Below, piece after piece: positions 11,606 to 22,415 of a DNA stretch of 64,000 nt. Under the pieces are notes generated by a model, which was not told the origin of the DNA, ran no database searches, and saw only the letters and a list, made by a program, of their open reading frames with translations. A program made the position numbers and the translations under genes. The first letter of the stretch is position 1, and each line of letters opens with the position of its first letter. Location of the stretch: positions 30,636,184 to 30,700,183 of the forward strand of contig NC_037596.1 of assembly GCF_003073045.1 (NCBI RefSeq), given 5' to 3'. Origin of the DNA: Pomacea canaliculata (Eukaryota > Mollusca > Gastropoda > Architaenioglossa > Ampullariidae).

Positions 11606-12262
11606 TCATGATATTTTGCAATAAAATGTTACTCTCAGCTCTTGTTATTTGGTTCCTCTTTGTTTTCTGTATTTGAATTTATATCTTCGTTAGTACTGTT
11701 GTGTATTCTTTTATATGTTATTCGTTATGTTGTTATTTGTTTTCCTGTTCCTCGCATGTTGTCCATGTTTTGTTCTTAAGCGCTAAGAGCAAGCTCCTTA
11801 GGAGGGTATGTGCTTTACAAATTGTGCATTTATCATTATTAATCCAAGTTTCAATGGCGTTGAACACATCAGTTACTAAAAAATATTTAAACGCTCTGTT
11901 AATTGATCATTCTTGTCTATTTATAGCCAGTATCATGAATCATGGCAGTTTTTTAAACAACATCAATAGTTCTTAAATATTAATGTAATTTTTATTTTAC
12001 TTTATATATTATTGTAATTAGTTGGAACTTACTAGTAGTTCTTTTTTGTGTTGATTCATTAGACTTTTCAGTCTTAAGTCCTCATAGCTGAATGTGTGTT
12101 AGATCATGTCACTATTAGTCAGCATTCATGTATTGATTGAGGAATTGAGTGCAACATGTATGTCTGTTATGCTGCATGGTACCAATATTCTAACATGTTA
12201 AAATGCACATATTTTTTGAGGAAAAAAAAAGAAAGTGCAAGAATCCTAAATCCTTGTCTTGA

Positions 12263-12455
12263 GGGGGGGGGAATTTGTGTTTTACGCCGTGTCAGCAACT
12301 AAGGCTATATTACGGCAAGCAGCCAGCCCTGTAAACAGATGCCACGTGCAGAGAAAGATCAGCGTGCCCGAGAGGAGAAATGAACTCAGGGCAGCCAACC
12401 TTCACTGTATTGGTGACAGGCGCTAACAGCGCTAACCGTTGCGCCACCGGACCGC
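12263..12455 (-). mobile_element. tRNA-derived SINE nested in the Harbinger element
   Basis: Read on the - strand it starts GCGGTCCGGTGGCGCAACGG, with a box A-like TGGCGCAACGG and, further in, a box B-like GAGTTCATTTCTCC, the split promoter of RNA polymerase III. It ends with a C-run after AAAACACAAATT. The flanking 12-bp repeats TCCTTGTCTTGA (12251-12262 and 12456-12467) are exact and mark target-primed insertion. Identical flanks suggest a fairly recent event that must be younger than the Harbinger insertion. Confidence 0.85.
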
Positions 12456-13366
12456 TCCTTGTCTTGAAAAAGGAGTTGACAGACGTGATATATATATAAA
12501 AACTTTATTTTTTTTTGCAGTCATTAAAAGTAAATTCTGCCGTACACTATGTATTGGTTTTCATTCTGGTCAGCAGCAAGCGAGGAATGTAATGTTACTG
12601 CTCTCTCCCCCTATTGAAATGAGCTCGGGACTATTCAATAACAGTTCAAGTGCTCCCTCTCTACTTTATTCAGGTGATAATGAAAATTGTTCAGTTGAAA
12701 AAGTGAATCAAGGTACAAACATAATTGTAATTCATGTACATCTGTTTTTTGCATATCATGTATTATAAATGAAATATTTTTCAGTACGCAATCTTGTAAT
12801 TGCCATCTCAGACATGTCCAACAGTTTGTTCGGATGTCGCCAGTTTCAGTAACCATATGCTTTTATATGAATCAATTGTTAGTCCATTGCCCAACCCCTT
12901 TAACCTAGAGGACCAGTGAACCACTTTTGATCTCTCCAACATGGGTGACCATGCCAGGAGCTAGTGTTCCCGTCGGCATAGTTCTAGGGGTCATCGAGAC
13001 AAGCATGCCACTTGACCATGGCAAAGTGGTGGTCCAACAGAGGGGAAAAAACATGTGCACACCAAAATCTACAGTATACACCTGTAAATGATAAGAACTA
13101 CAGTATATACATGTAGTCTCCAAAACCTACAATGTGTGCTTACTGAGCCACACAGATATTTAAGACTAAGACTAAACTATTTTCATTTAAAAAAGCTCTT
13201 TTACTGTAAAAAAATATTATACAAACAGAAAATTCCTAGAATTATCTGGTTTCATACAAATTTAAATCACTTTCTAGAAGCACATCTATTTCCCAGTTGG
13301 TACCCTCTTCATCGTAAGCCCTGATAGGGAGAGTGTCCGCTTTCAAAAAGAATCATATGACTTCCA

Positions 13367-13676
13367 TCATCTGGTCCCTGCTGCAACACTTGTGGAAATG
13401 AGAATCCCTCTGTGCTGCAACATTCCAGAATCAGGGTCAGCATACACTGTATTAGTAATAATGAGTGAGTGTGGTAACCATACAAGAAAATCACAAGTTC
13501 CAGTAAGGAACATTTGAAGCTGTACCTGGGTAAAATAACTAGGTGTTGTGCTTAGTTTAAAGCTTAGTTTGGGGATGTTCACCATCCAAAATCATCAGCA
13601 CTTTTGTTTCTACCTTTCATGGTGATGGGACATTTGACCTCCACACATCCCTCCCCACAGTAATCACACCTTCCTA
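13367..13676 (-). pseudogene. YqaJ-like nuclease fragment inside the Harbinger element
   Basis: On the - strand the segment reads CDYCGEGCVEVKCPIT, matching the E-x-K catalytic motif of YqaJ/lambda-exonuclease-type nucleases (typically LEIKCP). After one frame change it continues with SYFTQVQLQMFLTGTCDFLVW, given here as SYFTQVQLQ followed by MFLTGTCDFLVW, which matches the YYxQVQ-QM and CDFVVW stretch that follows in that family. The domain is short and out of frame with itself, so it is a remnant. YqaJ-type proteins have been reported with some eukaryotic DNA transposons; whether this one belongs to the Harbinger element or to an older insertion is not settled. It sits downstream of the transposase remnant on the same strand. 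Confidence 0.6.
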
Positions 13677-14489
13677 TACCATTAACCAAATACAGGGTAA
13701 TCATTATTTAAAACTAGTCCTGTGTCACATATTTGAAACTCTATGAACTTTTACCAGGACATCTTTATACAAAAGCTTTTAAAATTACTGATAAGGCTGG
13801 CTGGTCTACATAGATGACAAACACTGTGCATGTTTGATGCTGTTATTCATCCAGCCTTCATCTTAAACCTCTAGGAGGACTTATGCTGATCACAAGTTTT
13901 GCTTAATCTGATGAAAAAGACATGTCTTAATTTTAACTTTGAAATTCTGCATACAAATAAATTGTACTTCACCATCAAATATTAAAGCTCTAGGAGAAGG
14001 ATCTGTGAATAAAGGATTCTTGCTTTGTTCTTGCACTTAAGGCTTGTTGACCTCCATACAGTTCAACATCATGATTATCATCATGCTCATCATACAGAAT
14101 GCATACTATACTTGTGCAATACTATGCATGCCATGATGATAACTATAGCTCTCTTTGAACTGTACCTGCAAATAGGCAAAAAGGAATCATATATTCTGCA
14201 TCTTTACACAAATGACATGGGCACACAACAATTGCTTAACCTAGAAAATGATAGTAACCAAATTAATAACAAAACTGAACAGTATACATGAGAAAAAGCT
14301 TAGATGTAAGTGCATAAATATATGTTAATTTATTTCTTTAGGGGAAACATGGCTTGAAAGGTGTGCATGTGTTATACATGCAAAAGTTTTACTGAAGAGA
14401 CACAAGTGAACACATTCAAACATGCCCATTACTTTCTGCTCTTTGTTATTTGTGCAAAATATAATATATTAATTTATTAACGTATAAGA

Positions 14490-14990
14490 CACTAACTTGA
14501 AAAAGAAAACCATAAAGCAATTATGATAATTTTCTCTTCCTTCATGTGTACATAATACTCAAATATAATGTAAAAATATTGTTTCCAAACCTTATGACTC
14601 CAATATAATTTAGTATGACATACCTTGATGTTTCTTTGAAAGGCGTCTTTTCGGCACACTGTTGCATGTTCAATTGATGGTCCCTGTATTTTTACATGGG
14701 TGTCATTTACGCACCCAAACATGCTTGGAAATCCAGCGATTGCGTAAAATTAGGATTTCTGCTTGTTTCCATTCCTCTGGTTTGGTATTTTACTTATTTA
14801 GTCGATTTGTAAGAGCCTTAGAAACACGGTGAATTGTTCGAGAAACTGTCGACCTATGCGTGTCGATCGTATCTCCTGCAACTATTTGAAAACATCCCGA
14901 AGAATAGAATCGAAAACGTGACTCCGAAGGTTCGCTTTCGCCGTATTTTGTTATAGTTCACGATAACGATTAACAAGTTTAAGGTCCATT
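14490..14990 (-). pseudogene. Harbinger (HARBI1-like) transposase remnant
   Basis: Read from right to left, the first part (about 14800-14960) gives RFRFYSSGCFQIVAGD and HRSTVSRTIHRVSKAL, close to the helix-turn-helix region of HARBI1-like transposases (FYASGSFQ, QSTVSR, VSKAL). A second part (about 14625-14740) gives FPSMFGCVNDTHVKI and CRKDAFQRNIK, matching the first catalytic block of the DDE domain, in which the family usually has GCIDGTHV and the NRK motif. A splice-donor-like GTATGT follows NIK. There is a stop between the two blocks, and the later DDE blocks were not found. It supports the PIF/Harbinger assignment made from the ends. Confidence 0.7.
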
Positions 14991-15276
14991 TTGTAAAAGT
15001 ACATAACTTTCATCTACCAAAAACAAGTTTCACATCGTCGTCCTATGTTTCTTTTGTAAAATTTATAAACGAAAACCGAGTTGCTGTGGACGCTCGTCAG
15101 TTAGTCACTTGCTAGTCGGCAGCTACGCCAACCCCCTGGTTGGACTAAAGTTACGCCCGAGCTGCGGACTAAAATTCGCCTAGTCGGGAGCAATGCAACG
15201 GTCGTAAATTTAGTCGGGTACTATACCCCTGCTACGTCCCGACTAAGGCCTTGCGCCCGAGCAATGCAACCGGGTC

Positions 15277-15362
15277 CTGTACAATGGCACGTGCACCCCT
15301 CTCTCCTGACCTAAGGGCCGTGAACCTTGTAAACAAGTCACCCTAGGGGCCTAGATCTTACT
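15277..15362. repeat. Right part of the unit-boundary sequence of unit D
   Basis: The sequence continues the boundary block interrupted at 10925 and matches about 7632-7730 upstream of C. Joining the flanks of the Harbinger element restores the arrangement seen there. Confidence 0.75.
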
Positions 15363-15443
15363 ACATATTGGTACTACATATACCCCATTTAAGTTACCAC
15401 ATGACACGTCGTCACAGATACATTAGCCGCAGCATCAACCGCC

Positions 15444-15498
15444 ATGATGATGATGATGATGATGACGACGACAACGACAACGACGACGATGATGATGT
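15444..15498. repeat. GAT/GAC trinucleotide array upstream of D
   Basis: A short mixed array of GAT, GAC and AAC units at the same place relative to gene D as the arrays of B and C. Confidence 0.9.
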
Positions 15499-15659
15499 GT
15501 TTAATTCTTTCAATTCGTTTGGAGTTTTCCCTGCAGTAAAAGTACTTTTTTTTAAACAGTTACCAACCTACACATGTTTAATCTGCTTTCATAGTTCAGC
15601 GAAAAAAGTTTTGTCGCTTTAGATAAAACATGAGATAAAAGCATCACAGATAAACACTT

Positions 15660-15754
15660 TCATCATCTACTGTCTACGTCATATCAACGGGCTTTCTCGT
15701 GGTTTAGTTTTGCACAGTGTTCTATGAGCCATTAGACAGCAGCAATCACAAGAG
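15660..15754 (+). promoter_or_regulatory. Probable 5' leader exon of gene D
   Basis: Copy of the leader block of B and C, ending at the donor AAGAG/GTAAGACG. Confidence 0.45.
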
Positions 15755-16003
15755 GTAAGACGAGAGGACATTGCTTCACAGTAATTAATAAACTTGCTGA
15801 AATAAGTCACCCGTTTCTCTGTCCTTCATGCCTCAGCTTCTCTCTCCTTCTGTCTTTCCGTAAGTATATACTCTTGTATGTGTGTACGATTAGCAACAGT
15901 TTATTCTATTAATACGATTTAATAAGATTTATAATCACTGCACTTTTGTTTTAATTAACTTTGCAATTGCTGTCTAACGGTTTTTGTTCTTTCTTTCCAA
16001 AAG

Positions 16004-17438
16004 GCTTGATTATTCAAAGGACCTATCCAATTGCTCCAAAAAGAGAGATGTACTCTAAAATGTTTGTTATCTTCAGTATTATGGTACTTTTCTTACTGAA
16101 CCAGTCATCAGGTAAGTATGGTCAAAAAGTAATTAAGTAAAATTTACTCTATATACGCATTATTGCTGAAATTACACATTAAAAAATTAATCCTTTAAAA
16201 CTATATCTCTATCCACCTTTATATAATTAACCAGAAATGTTAGGACACCTTCATGAGCAAACATGTTGCAATAGGAAACCATCCAACTACTTAGCAAGCT
16301 TACAAACTATATTCAAACAAAAGTATTTAACATTATTTTGAGTCTAAGTAAAAAATAATTTCAACAATATGTTTGCTAGGGTATTGGAAAATCCTCTAGT
16401 GGGTAAAATGTTCTTCAATTAAAGTAATATCAGGAAAGAGGTTTATTAATATATAAATATACATTTTCAAACCTTTTTATCCTACAAATTTTGTTTATAC
16501 ATAAAAAAATTTGACAAAATAGTATGAATTTGGTAGTAGAAAAATTCTATAATTGTCATCATTTAATAAATGTTTACAATATAAATTATTAGTATATAGT
16601 TATAATAAAGCATTTGTGCATTTTGATTTTTAAACTTAATGATTTAAAGCAAACTTATTTAAGAATTTAGATTTTTAAACTTAAGGATTTAAAACAAACT
16701 TATTTAAGACTTATTGTTGTTTTATTTTTCTTAGGCACACCACACATGTCATGCAAAGTTTCACTTGCACCGACAATGAATACAGGGATAGGACAGTGTG
16801 ATGTCACAAAACTCCACCGTCAAGGAAATCCGTACACATGCACGTGGGTTCAAACTAATGAGGTATTAGAGTTGTAATCCTTCTGTTAATTTTATCATCT
16901 CTTTACTTAAAAAATAATAATTTTTCGTAAAGAGAAATAATTACCTGCTCATTAATTTCTCTTTTTTCTGTGATTATTTAAATGTAAACACGTGTAATAT
17001 GAAAGAGTAATGTATTAGAAAATGTCTTTTTCAAACACTTTTAATTCTTGTTTACTCTTGGTGCCTCAGATCAGTAAACAGACGAAAGAAATTGCTCGAA
17101 AAAGATTATATAATTTGAAAGATCACGGATCCCACTTTAGTGGTAAATGCAGCGCCATATTCAGTATCACCAAAGATTTATCGTTGAAATATGAGGTACT
17201 TCTTCTGCCAGATGGTCTTCGTGTGTAAGTACTATTTCTTTACTATGAAAACATCATCGTCATCATCGTCGTCATCGTCGTCATCATCATCATCATCGTC
17301 GTCGTCGTCGTCCTTTTTTTATTAGCTTTTGTGACATTTCTTTAATCAAACAAAAATTTGCAAAGAAATCTAAAGCCTAACTGTAAACATCTGTTTTAAT
17401 TTTTCTTAAGTACTGCACGGAAGGAAGTGTATGGATGA
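16004..17438 (+). CDS. Gene D: secreted single split-Ig protein (four exons)
   Basis: Exons are 16004-16111 (leader plus signal peptide, ATG 16048), 16735-16862, 17070-17224 and 17411-17438 (TGA 17436). Lengths and phases equal those of gene C, giving 124 residues. Differences from C are few: NQSSG in place of KQSSG at the end of the signal peptide, TCTWVQT in place of TCTWFQT, and KCSAIFSI in place of KCGALFSI. The four cysteines and the LLLPDGLRV end are kept. All splice sites are intact and the frame is open. It is the downstream tandem copy, separated from C by the Harbinger insertion. The few changes against C imply recent duplication or gene conversion. Confidence 0.75.
17256..17312. 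repeat. TCA/TCG trinucleotide array in last intron of D
   Basis: A short mixed array 30 bp after the exon 3 donor, the third instance at this intron position. Confidence 0.9.
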
Positions 17439-18066
17439 GAGGTTCACCGGTCTGGACGCTAAGACTGACACTCGTACCTCGACTGGCGAAGAATGAATAT
17501 TTTCATCTGATGTATCAGTCACGTGCTTTGGCTTGCAAACGGTTCTCTACTTTGCATTTTTCATTTGATAAAAATCATTTTGATTATGACTAGCATACAT
17601 TTTAGAAGTAATTAACTGTCTTTTATGTATATTCTTTGACTTATTGTAATTTGGTAATGTAAAAGACAAAGTGTTTGTATGGAAAAAAATTGTTTATAAA
17701 ATGACCTATTGATTAGTGATAAAATTTCATTGTTTTCGTTTTTATTATACAATAATTTGATGCAAGATTTTTAAATCAATTTTGCGAAAGTATTTGTGAT
17801 GTTGAGTTTCAAATCTTAATTAAAATCTTAAACCAATTGAGCAGACTGTATATTTTTAAAAGAATGTTTTATGACTGAAATGAAAGATTATTTAGACTAA
17901 TGTCTCCATTTCTACGGTAAACATACAGTTTACTAATGTTTATTTACTTCGGTTATCATGGTTTCACTGACAGAAATGAATCATGCTTACAATGGGAAAC
18001 TTTATTTATATTAAGATAATCGTTTAAACATCGTTTAATATAAATACATTTTCTCAAAAACAAGTG

Positions 18067-18275
18067 AAGTTGGTCAACACCTGTACACTTGCACGTGCAC
18101 CCCTCTCTCCTGGCCTATGGGCCGTCAAGCTTGTAAACAAGTCACTCTAGACCTTACTAGGGGCGATTGGTACTCCCCCACTTAAGTTACCACGGGACAC
18201 GTAGTGACAGATACATTAGCCGCTGCAGGACCAACCTCCTTGATGATGATGATGATTATGAGGAGGAGGAGGATC
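18067..18275. repeat. Truncated start of a further Ig unit
   Basis: From ACACCTGTACA onward the sequence follows the boundary block of units C and D through CACGTGCACCCC to a short GAT/GAG array at 18241-18273, and then diverges. No gene of the B/C/D type follows, so this is a broken unit at the edge of the duplication. Confidence 0.7.
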
Positions 18276-18830
18276 AACTGTATCTGTTCCAGTTGGCAAT
18301 TTAGACATGGGAAGGTGATCTAGTTAACTTAAAGGTAAAAATAAAACTAGAACAAGTTCACTGCAAGTTGCAGAGTAAAGATGTATATTAGCACCTGAAA
18401 GAAAGCAATATATATATATATACTATAAAACAAAGAAACGTGCATCAAAAATAATCATGTGCTCATCTACAACATCACACACTCACACCACTGACACTTT
18501 ATCTGAGGCTGAGCAGATAGACCGCATATATAAGAACAAAATCAGAATAATTACTATTTATATACACCCTCTGCTGTCTGCGAGTAAAAAAATCACTATC
18601 CACAGAACTATTTCATCAGGAATATCAAAATCAGAAATCAGTCTATAATGAATGCAGAACTAAAATCAGAGAAGAGTAGTCTGTCTTGCGTCTTGAGCTT
18701 GTCCAAATGTTTGTACAGTGTGTTCAGAATAAACAACTTGGCATCGTCAACATCCCTCCCCTTGCTACAGGCAACTTGCAGATGATGATGATGATCTCTC
18801 TCTCTTCAGATGTCATCTTATCATTTCGTT
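18276..18830. other. Non-coding stretch before gene E
   Basis: It holds a TA dinucleotide run (18409-18422), a CA-rich patch and a short GAT run (18781-18795). No exon was recognised. Confidence 0.5.
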
Positions 18831-18839
18831 TCCAATTAA

Positions 18840-18968
18840 CATTTATGTTGTCGTATACAGATTAAGTAAAACATCACAGATACGTTTTTTACATTTCCTC
18901 CTGACACAGAAAACGACTTTTTCAGTCGTTCACAAGACTGCGCCATCGGGTAGCATCGAGCTCTTCAG
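18840..18968 (+). promoter_or_regulatory. Probable 5' leader exon of gene E
   Basis: It resembles the block upstream of F (22290-22415) and ends at the same donor context CAG/GTAGAATG. At 18912-18930 AACGACT, TTTTC and AGTCGTT form a perfect 7-bp stem with a 5-nt loop. The exact 17-nt match to the gene A leader lies at 18923-18939. Confidence 0.45.
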
Positions 18969-19099
18969 GTAGAATGCAAACATGTTAGTTATTAGTAAAC
19001 GATTTTTCAGCAACTGTAGCTGGATTTTTGCATAATATACATGTCATTATCACGTCTTACACAACAATTAAAGTATACATTAATGAACTAGATATGCAT

Positions 19100-19660
19100 G
19101 TCACGTGTCGGCGATTGTGTTGTTGTCTGTGTTGGGCTTCCCGTACTTTGCTGGCCTGTCTTTGGGTGTGCACGCGCGGATGGAGGGGAATCTCCGTTGA
19201 TCGACAAGCCGTTTTAGGCTTCTTCTTCATCTTCTTCTTCATCTTCATTCTTCTTGATTTTTTATTTTATTTTTATTTATTTATTTTTGGTCTTCGTCCG
19301 TGCAGTCGTTTCTTCATATTTCTTTTCGTGCTACTGTCCGCCATTGTGTCAACCGTCCACCCTGCATCCTCATCGCCTCGTCGGCGCGTGAACCCGTAAC
19401 CCTGCTGCGCCAGAGTGCGGCCTAGCCTTCTGTGGAGCGGGTAGGGTGGTGTTCACGTGACCAGCGGCCTACCCACGTCTCGTGCCTGCAAAAGTGCCCA
19501 CCGGGAGGGAGTGCCTGGACGAGAGGAAGGAGGGCGAGCCAGCTGGACGAGAGGAAGAGCTGACACCTTGATCAGACAAGGTTTCGCCAGCTGTTTAAGC
19601 GGTTGCGAGCGTGCATCTCCGACTTCGGGGGAGGTTCCGCGACAATGCATAGATAATTTG
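19100..19660. other. GC-rich insert of unknown identity in the leader intron of E
   Basis: This stretch is clearly richer in G and C than everything around it. It contains a TTC/ATC-rich tract (19217-19252), then CACCGGGAGGGAGTGCC and a repeated GGACGAGAGGAAG, and is followed by a T-rich tract to about 19860. The matching position in gene F lacks it, so it looks like an insertion. No terminal repeats, target duplication or protein were recognised. ORFs across it show no family match that I can name. Confidence 0.5.
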
Positions 19661-20106
19661 TATATATATATACAAGTATATTTTTTGATTGCTTCTATTA
19701 TTTTTACCGATTTTCTTTATTTATATTTTTATTGTCCTCATCATTTTTTTCGTTACTGTCTTTTGAGTTTATTTCCTTTATGCTTTCTTTTATTTATTTT
19801 GTCTGATTTTTCTTTCTTTTTTTTTTCCTTCTCTATATGTCTCCCTGTCCTTATATTCCTTCTTTTAAATGTGTGTTTGTGCCTGTAATTGTGCATTTAA
19901 GGGATGTTTACTGGTCGAGGTGTATCTGATGTTTGTATATAGTTATGTATGTGTGTTGGCGATGCTTCCATGTAATTATGGATATGAAATATTATTTTGC
20001 TTGCTGTAATAATCGTAGACTTTCTCAAAGACTGTGGTTACCAGTCTTTTGAAGTACATCCTGCACACTACTTCAGTAAAGTATGTTTACTCTTTTTGTG
20101 AGGCAG

Positions 20107-21386
20107 TCCACACTCTATGCTGTGCAAAGTTCTGGTGGAAGGAGATGTTTCCAAGGTTCAAGGCAGAAATACTTGCCACAGTGTGTGGAGCACTTGTCAT
20201 CATCGTGATGCTTGCTAAACCTTCGATGTATTATAGAGCAGCACCAAGAAGCAGTGTAAGCAATGTAATCGGAAAAGTCAGAACTTCATCTTGAATGCGC
20301 TGGGTGCATGCCTCTCAAGTAGATACAGATTTTGTAGATGTAGTAGAATTTATGACATATTTTTATATAATAAGGGAGACAACAGAAAGATATCTAACAT
20401 TATTATTTTCGCCATCCAAAGAAATAACTCGCATCATTTATTTTTAATTTTCTGAAAATAACTTATTGTAGACCTTTTCTTTCAGTTTAAGAAAATATTT
20501 TTGAGTTCAAAGTAAAGAGATATATTTCACAATCAGCAGGTTTAATCCCAGCAAATAGCTCCTAAGTATCATTAATTACATAACGATTCATTTATATATT
20601 TTATTAAACATAGAATTCAAGTGTTTCTCTTCTTTCCTGGTTTTACAACAATGTTTTGAAAAGATATACATTTAATAACTTTTTTTCTTTTTGTAAACAA
20701 AATAGATAGGAATAATTTATTATTAATAATGACTTTTACATGTCATAAAAATAACAATTCATTATTATGTGTTCACAGCCCTTAGGATCCTTGGCTGTGG
20801 TCTTAACAGGACCTTAGAAGTGGAAGGAGATGCTAAGGTGAATAATATCACTTGCACAGGTGTACCCAACGATCATTATGTCATGTGGTACATAAACTGG
20901 ACTGATACTCACGAAGTGAGATATGCAGGATACTGCCTCGACAAGTGCCTCTGTGCTCTGTCCTTTATTTCCATCGAAAGACCGAAGAAAAAAACTAGTG
21001 TTATTCGTTTATTTCAACATTTCAGGAAACGGGGCCTGTCTGGTATATCCTGTGTAGACTATAACAACAAAACTAAGATGAGAATACACTACAACTGCAC
21101 TATAAGGGTCAGAGGTAACTTGACTTTAGCTTAGTGGATAGTCTATGAGTGAGTGGCTAGTCTGCAATTAATTCTTCCAGTAATTACATGCCTTCCTATA
21201 GTCATTACATTTTCCTTGGTTTTAATAATAAGGGATTTTGTAGGTAAGGGCTTGAACCATGAGCTAACTATTGAAAAAGGGGTAAAGGTAGGTAAGGATT
21301 CGACCTTTGAGGAGAAAAAAGGAAAGTGTCGGGTCTTTGGGTTTGAACCTGGATCGTCTAAAAAGGAAGGATTTCACAAGAGGTAG
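20107..21386 (+). CDS. Gene E: signal peptide plus type 1 Ig, with a doubtful first donor
   Basis: Exon 2 starts at 20107 (acceptor CAG/TCCAC, as in F) with ATG 20145, followed by a hydrophobic stretch (ALVIIVMLAKP). The Ig exon is 20779-21114, phase 1 at both ends: ILGCG, NITC, VMWY, then YCLDKCLC, GISC and YNCTIRV. It shares RPKKKTSVIR and the GLSGISC block with F. A last exon 21244-21386 is open in phase 1 and ends FHKR and TAG; it is very rich in Lys and Glu and lies where F has its 72-nt repeat exons. The odd point is the first donor. F has CAG/GTACGT in phase 1, while E has CAGTGTAAGC, and using GTAAGC would put the join in phase 0 and break the frame. E may be damaged or use another site. 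Confidence 0.5.
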
Positions 21387-21799
21387 ATAGGTTTTGCTTT
21401 GAACCACGGAAGTTGAGTATTTTTGAAAAATTTAAACAGATGATTGGTTTTCCAACAATCTGATTTCAATAGAAGTATTTCAAGATTGAGATAACGATGC
21501 CTGTATATGAGAAAGAGGGAGTAAGTAATATATATACACTATATATATATACACGCCCGAAAGTGAAATGAGTGACAGAGAGAAAAAAGTAAAGACTGAG
21601 TAAGCAATAAATGACGAAAGAAAACTGTTTTTTCTTATGTGTATAAATTTTACTTATTGTGCAGTTCGTCAGACAAGTGTGTCCCATGCAGTGACACTCA
21701 CAGACACAGTCGCCTGGACATGTGCATGTTGTTTTCTTTTGTTGTAAACAAAATGACTATGCCTTCTTTCACGCACTGTATTCATTACATTACATTACA

Positions 21800-21968
21800 T
21801 TTTAAAAACAAATAGACACACAAACAGACATACAAGCAAACAGACACACAAGCAGACAAACAAACAAACACACAAGCAAACAGACACACAAACAGACACA
21901 CGAACAGACACACAAGCAAACAGACACACAAACAGACACACAGACACACAAACAAACAGACACACCCC
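21800..21968. repeat. Minisatellite of ACAGACACACAAGCAA-like units
   Basis: Repeats built from ACAGACACAC, AAGCAA and AAACAGAC words run for about 170 bp. Three overlapping - strand frames are open (Cys-Val-Leu-rich) only because the repeat lacks stops; they are not genes. Confidence 0.9.
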
Positions 21969-22089
21969 CATGCACACAAGCAAGGTGTAGAGGCGACCAG
22001 ATAGCCAGGTAAAAACCTCTGACATAGAAATACAAACATCACGGAATCTTCAGCCTCACAGTCATAGAGACAAATGCATTCGCCACTGC

Positions 22090-22120
<31 letters not shown>

Positions 22121-22166
22121 CGCCGCCGACGACGACGACGACGATGATGTTGATGATGATGAAGGA
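22090..22166. repeat. GAT/GAC trinucleotide array upstream of F
   Basis: About ten GAT units are followed by GCC/GAC units and again GAT. It precedes the leader exon of F, as the equivalent arrays do for other units. Confidence 0.95.
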
Positions 22167-22289
22167 GAAGGATGACATTGTCGTTCCTATGAACCAATTA
22201 AATCTAAAGATATACCTGAATCCGTCCTTAAAATACTACGTTTTTTCACATTACTTCCCCTTTGCAATTTCATCTCGTTTCGTCTTCTA

Positions 22290-22415
22290 TCACAAACACT
22301 CTGTCATGTTGTAGATTAAAAAAGACATCACCGATAACCTGTTGCCATTTTCCCCTAATACACAAAACGACTTTTCATTTGTTCACAAGTCTCTCCGCGC
22401 CACTAAACTTTACAG
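22290..22415 (+). promoter_or_regulatory. Probable 5' leader exon of gene F
   Basis: The block shares AAAAAAGACATCACCGATA-like sequence and the GTTCACAAGTCT motif with A and E, and ends at the donor CAG/GTAGAATG used in E. Confidence 0.45.

Larger units (their letters stand above)
10926..15276 (-). mobile_element. PIF/Harbinger-type DNA transposon, 4.35 kb, degenerate
   Basis: The ends are inverted repeats starting GACCCGGTTGCATTGC, with the complement at 15261-15276. The insertion duplicated CTG (10923-10925 and 15277-15279). The uninterrupted site can be read at about 7628-7650 in the neighbouring unit (ACACCTGTACA). Subterminal DNA at both ends is rich in CTAGTC and GACTAG motifs. Inside are a Harbinger-like transposase remnant (- strand, about 14490-14990), a YqaJ-like nuclease remnant (- strand, about 13367-13676), a possible Myb/SANT-like ORF (+ strand, about 11150-11605) and a SINE. 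The reading frames contain stops and shifts, so the copy is probably inactive. Its insertion post-dates the tandem duplication that made units C and D. Confidence 0.85.

Noticed and set aside
12905-13123. Open frame on the - strand inside the Harbinger element
   Set aside because: It lies downstream of the YqaJ-like remnant but has no residues I can match to that family, so it is not called separately.
19457-19888. 143-codon + strand frame in the GC-rich insert
   Set aside because: It runs from the GC-rich block into a T-rich tract and shows no domain or splice context.
21785-22042. Three overlapping Cys/Val/Leu-rich frames on the - strand
   Set aside because: All three frames of one minisatellite are open; this is repeat periodicity and not coding.
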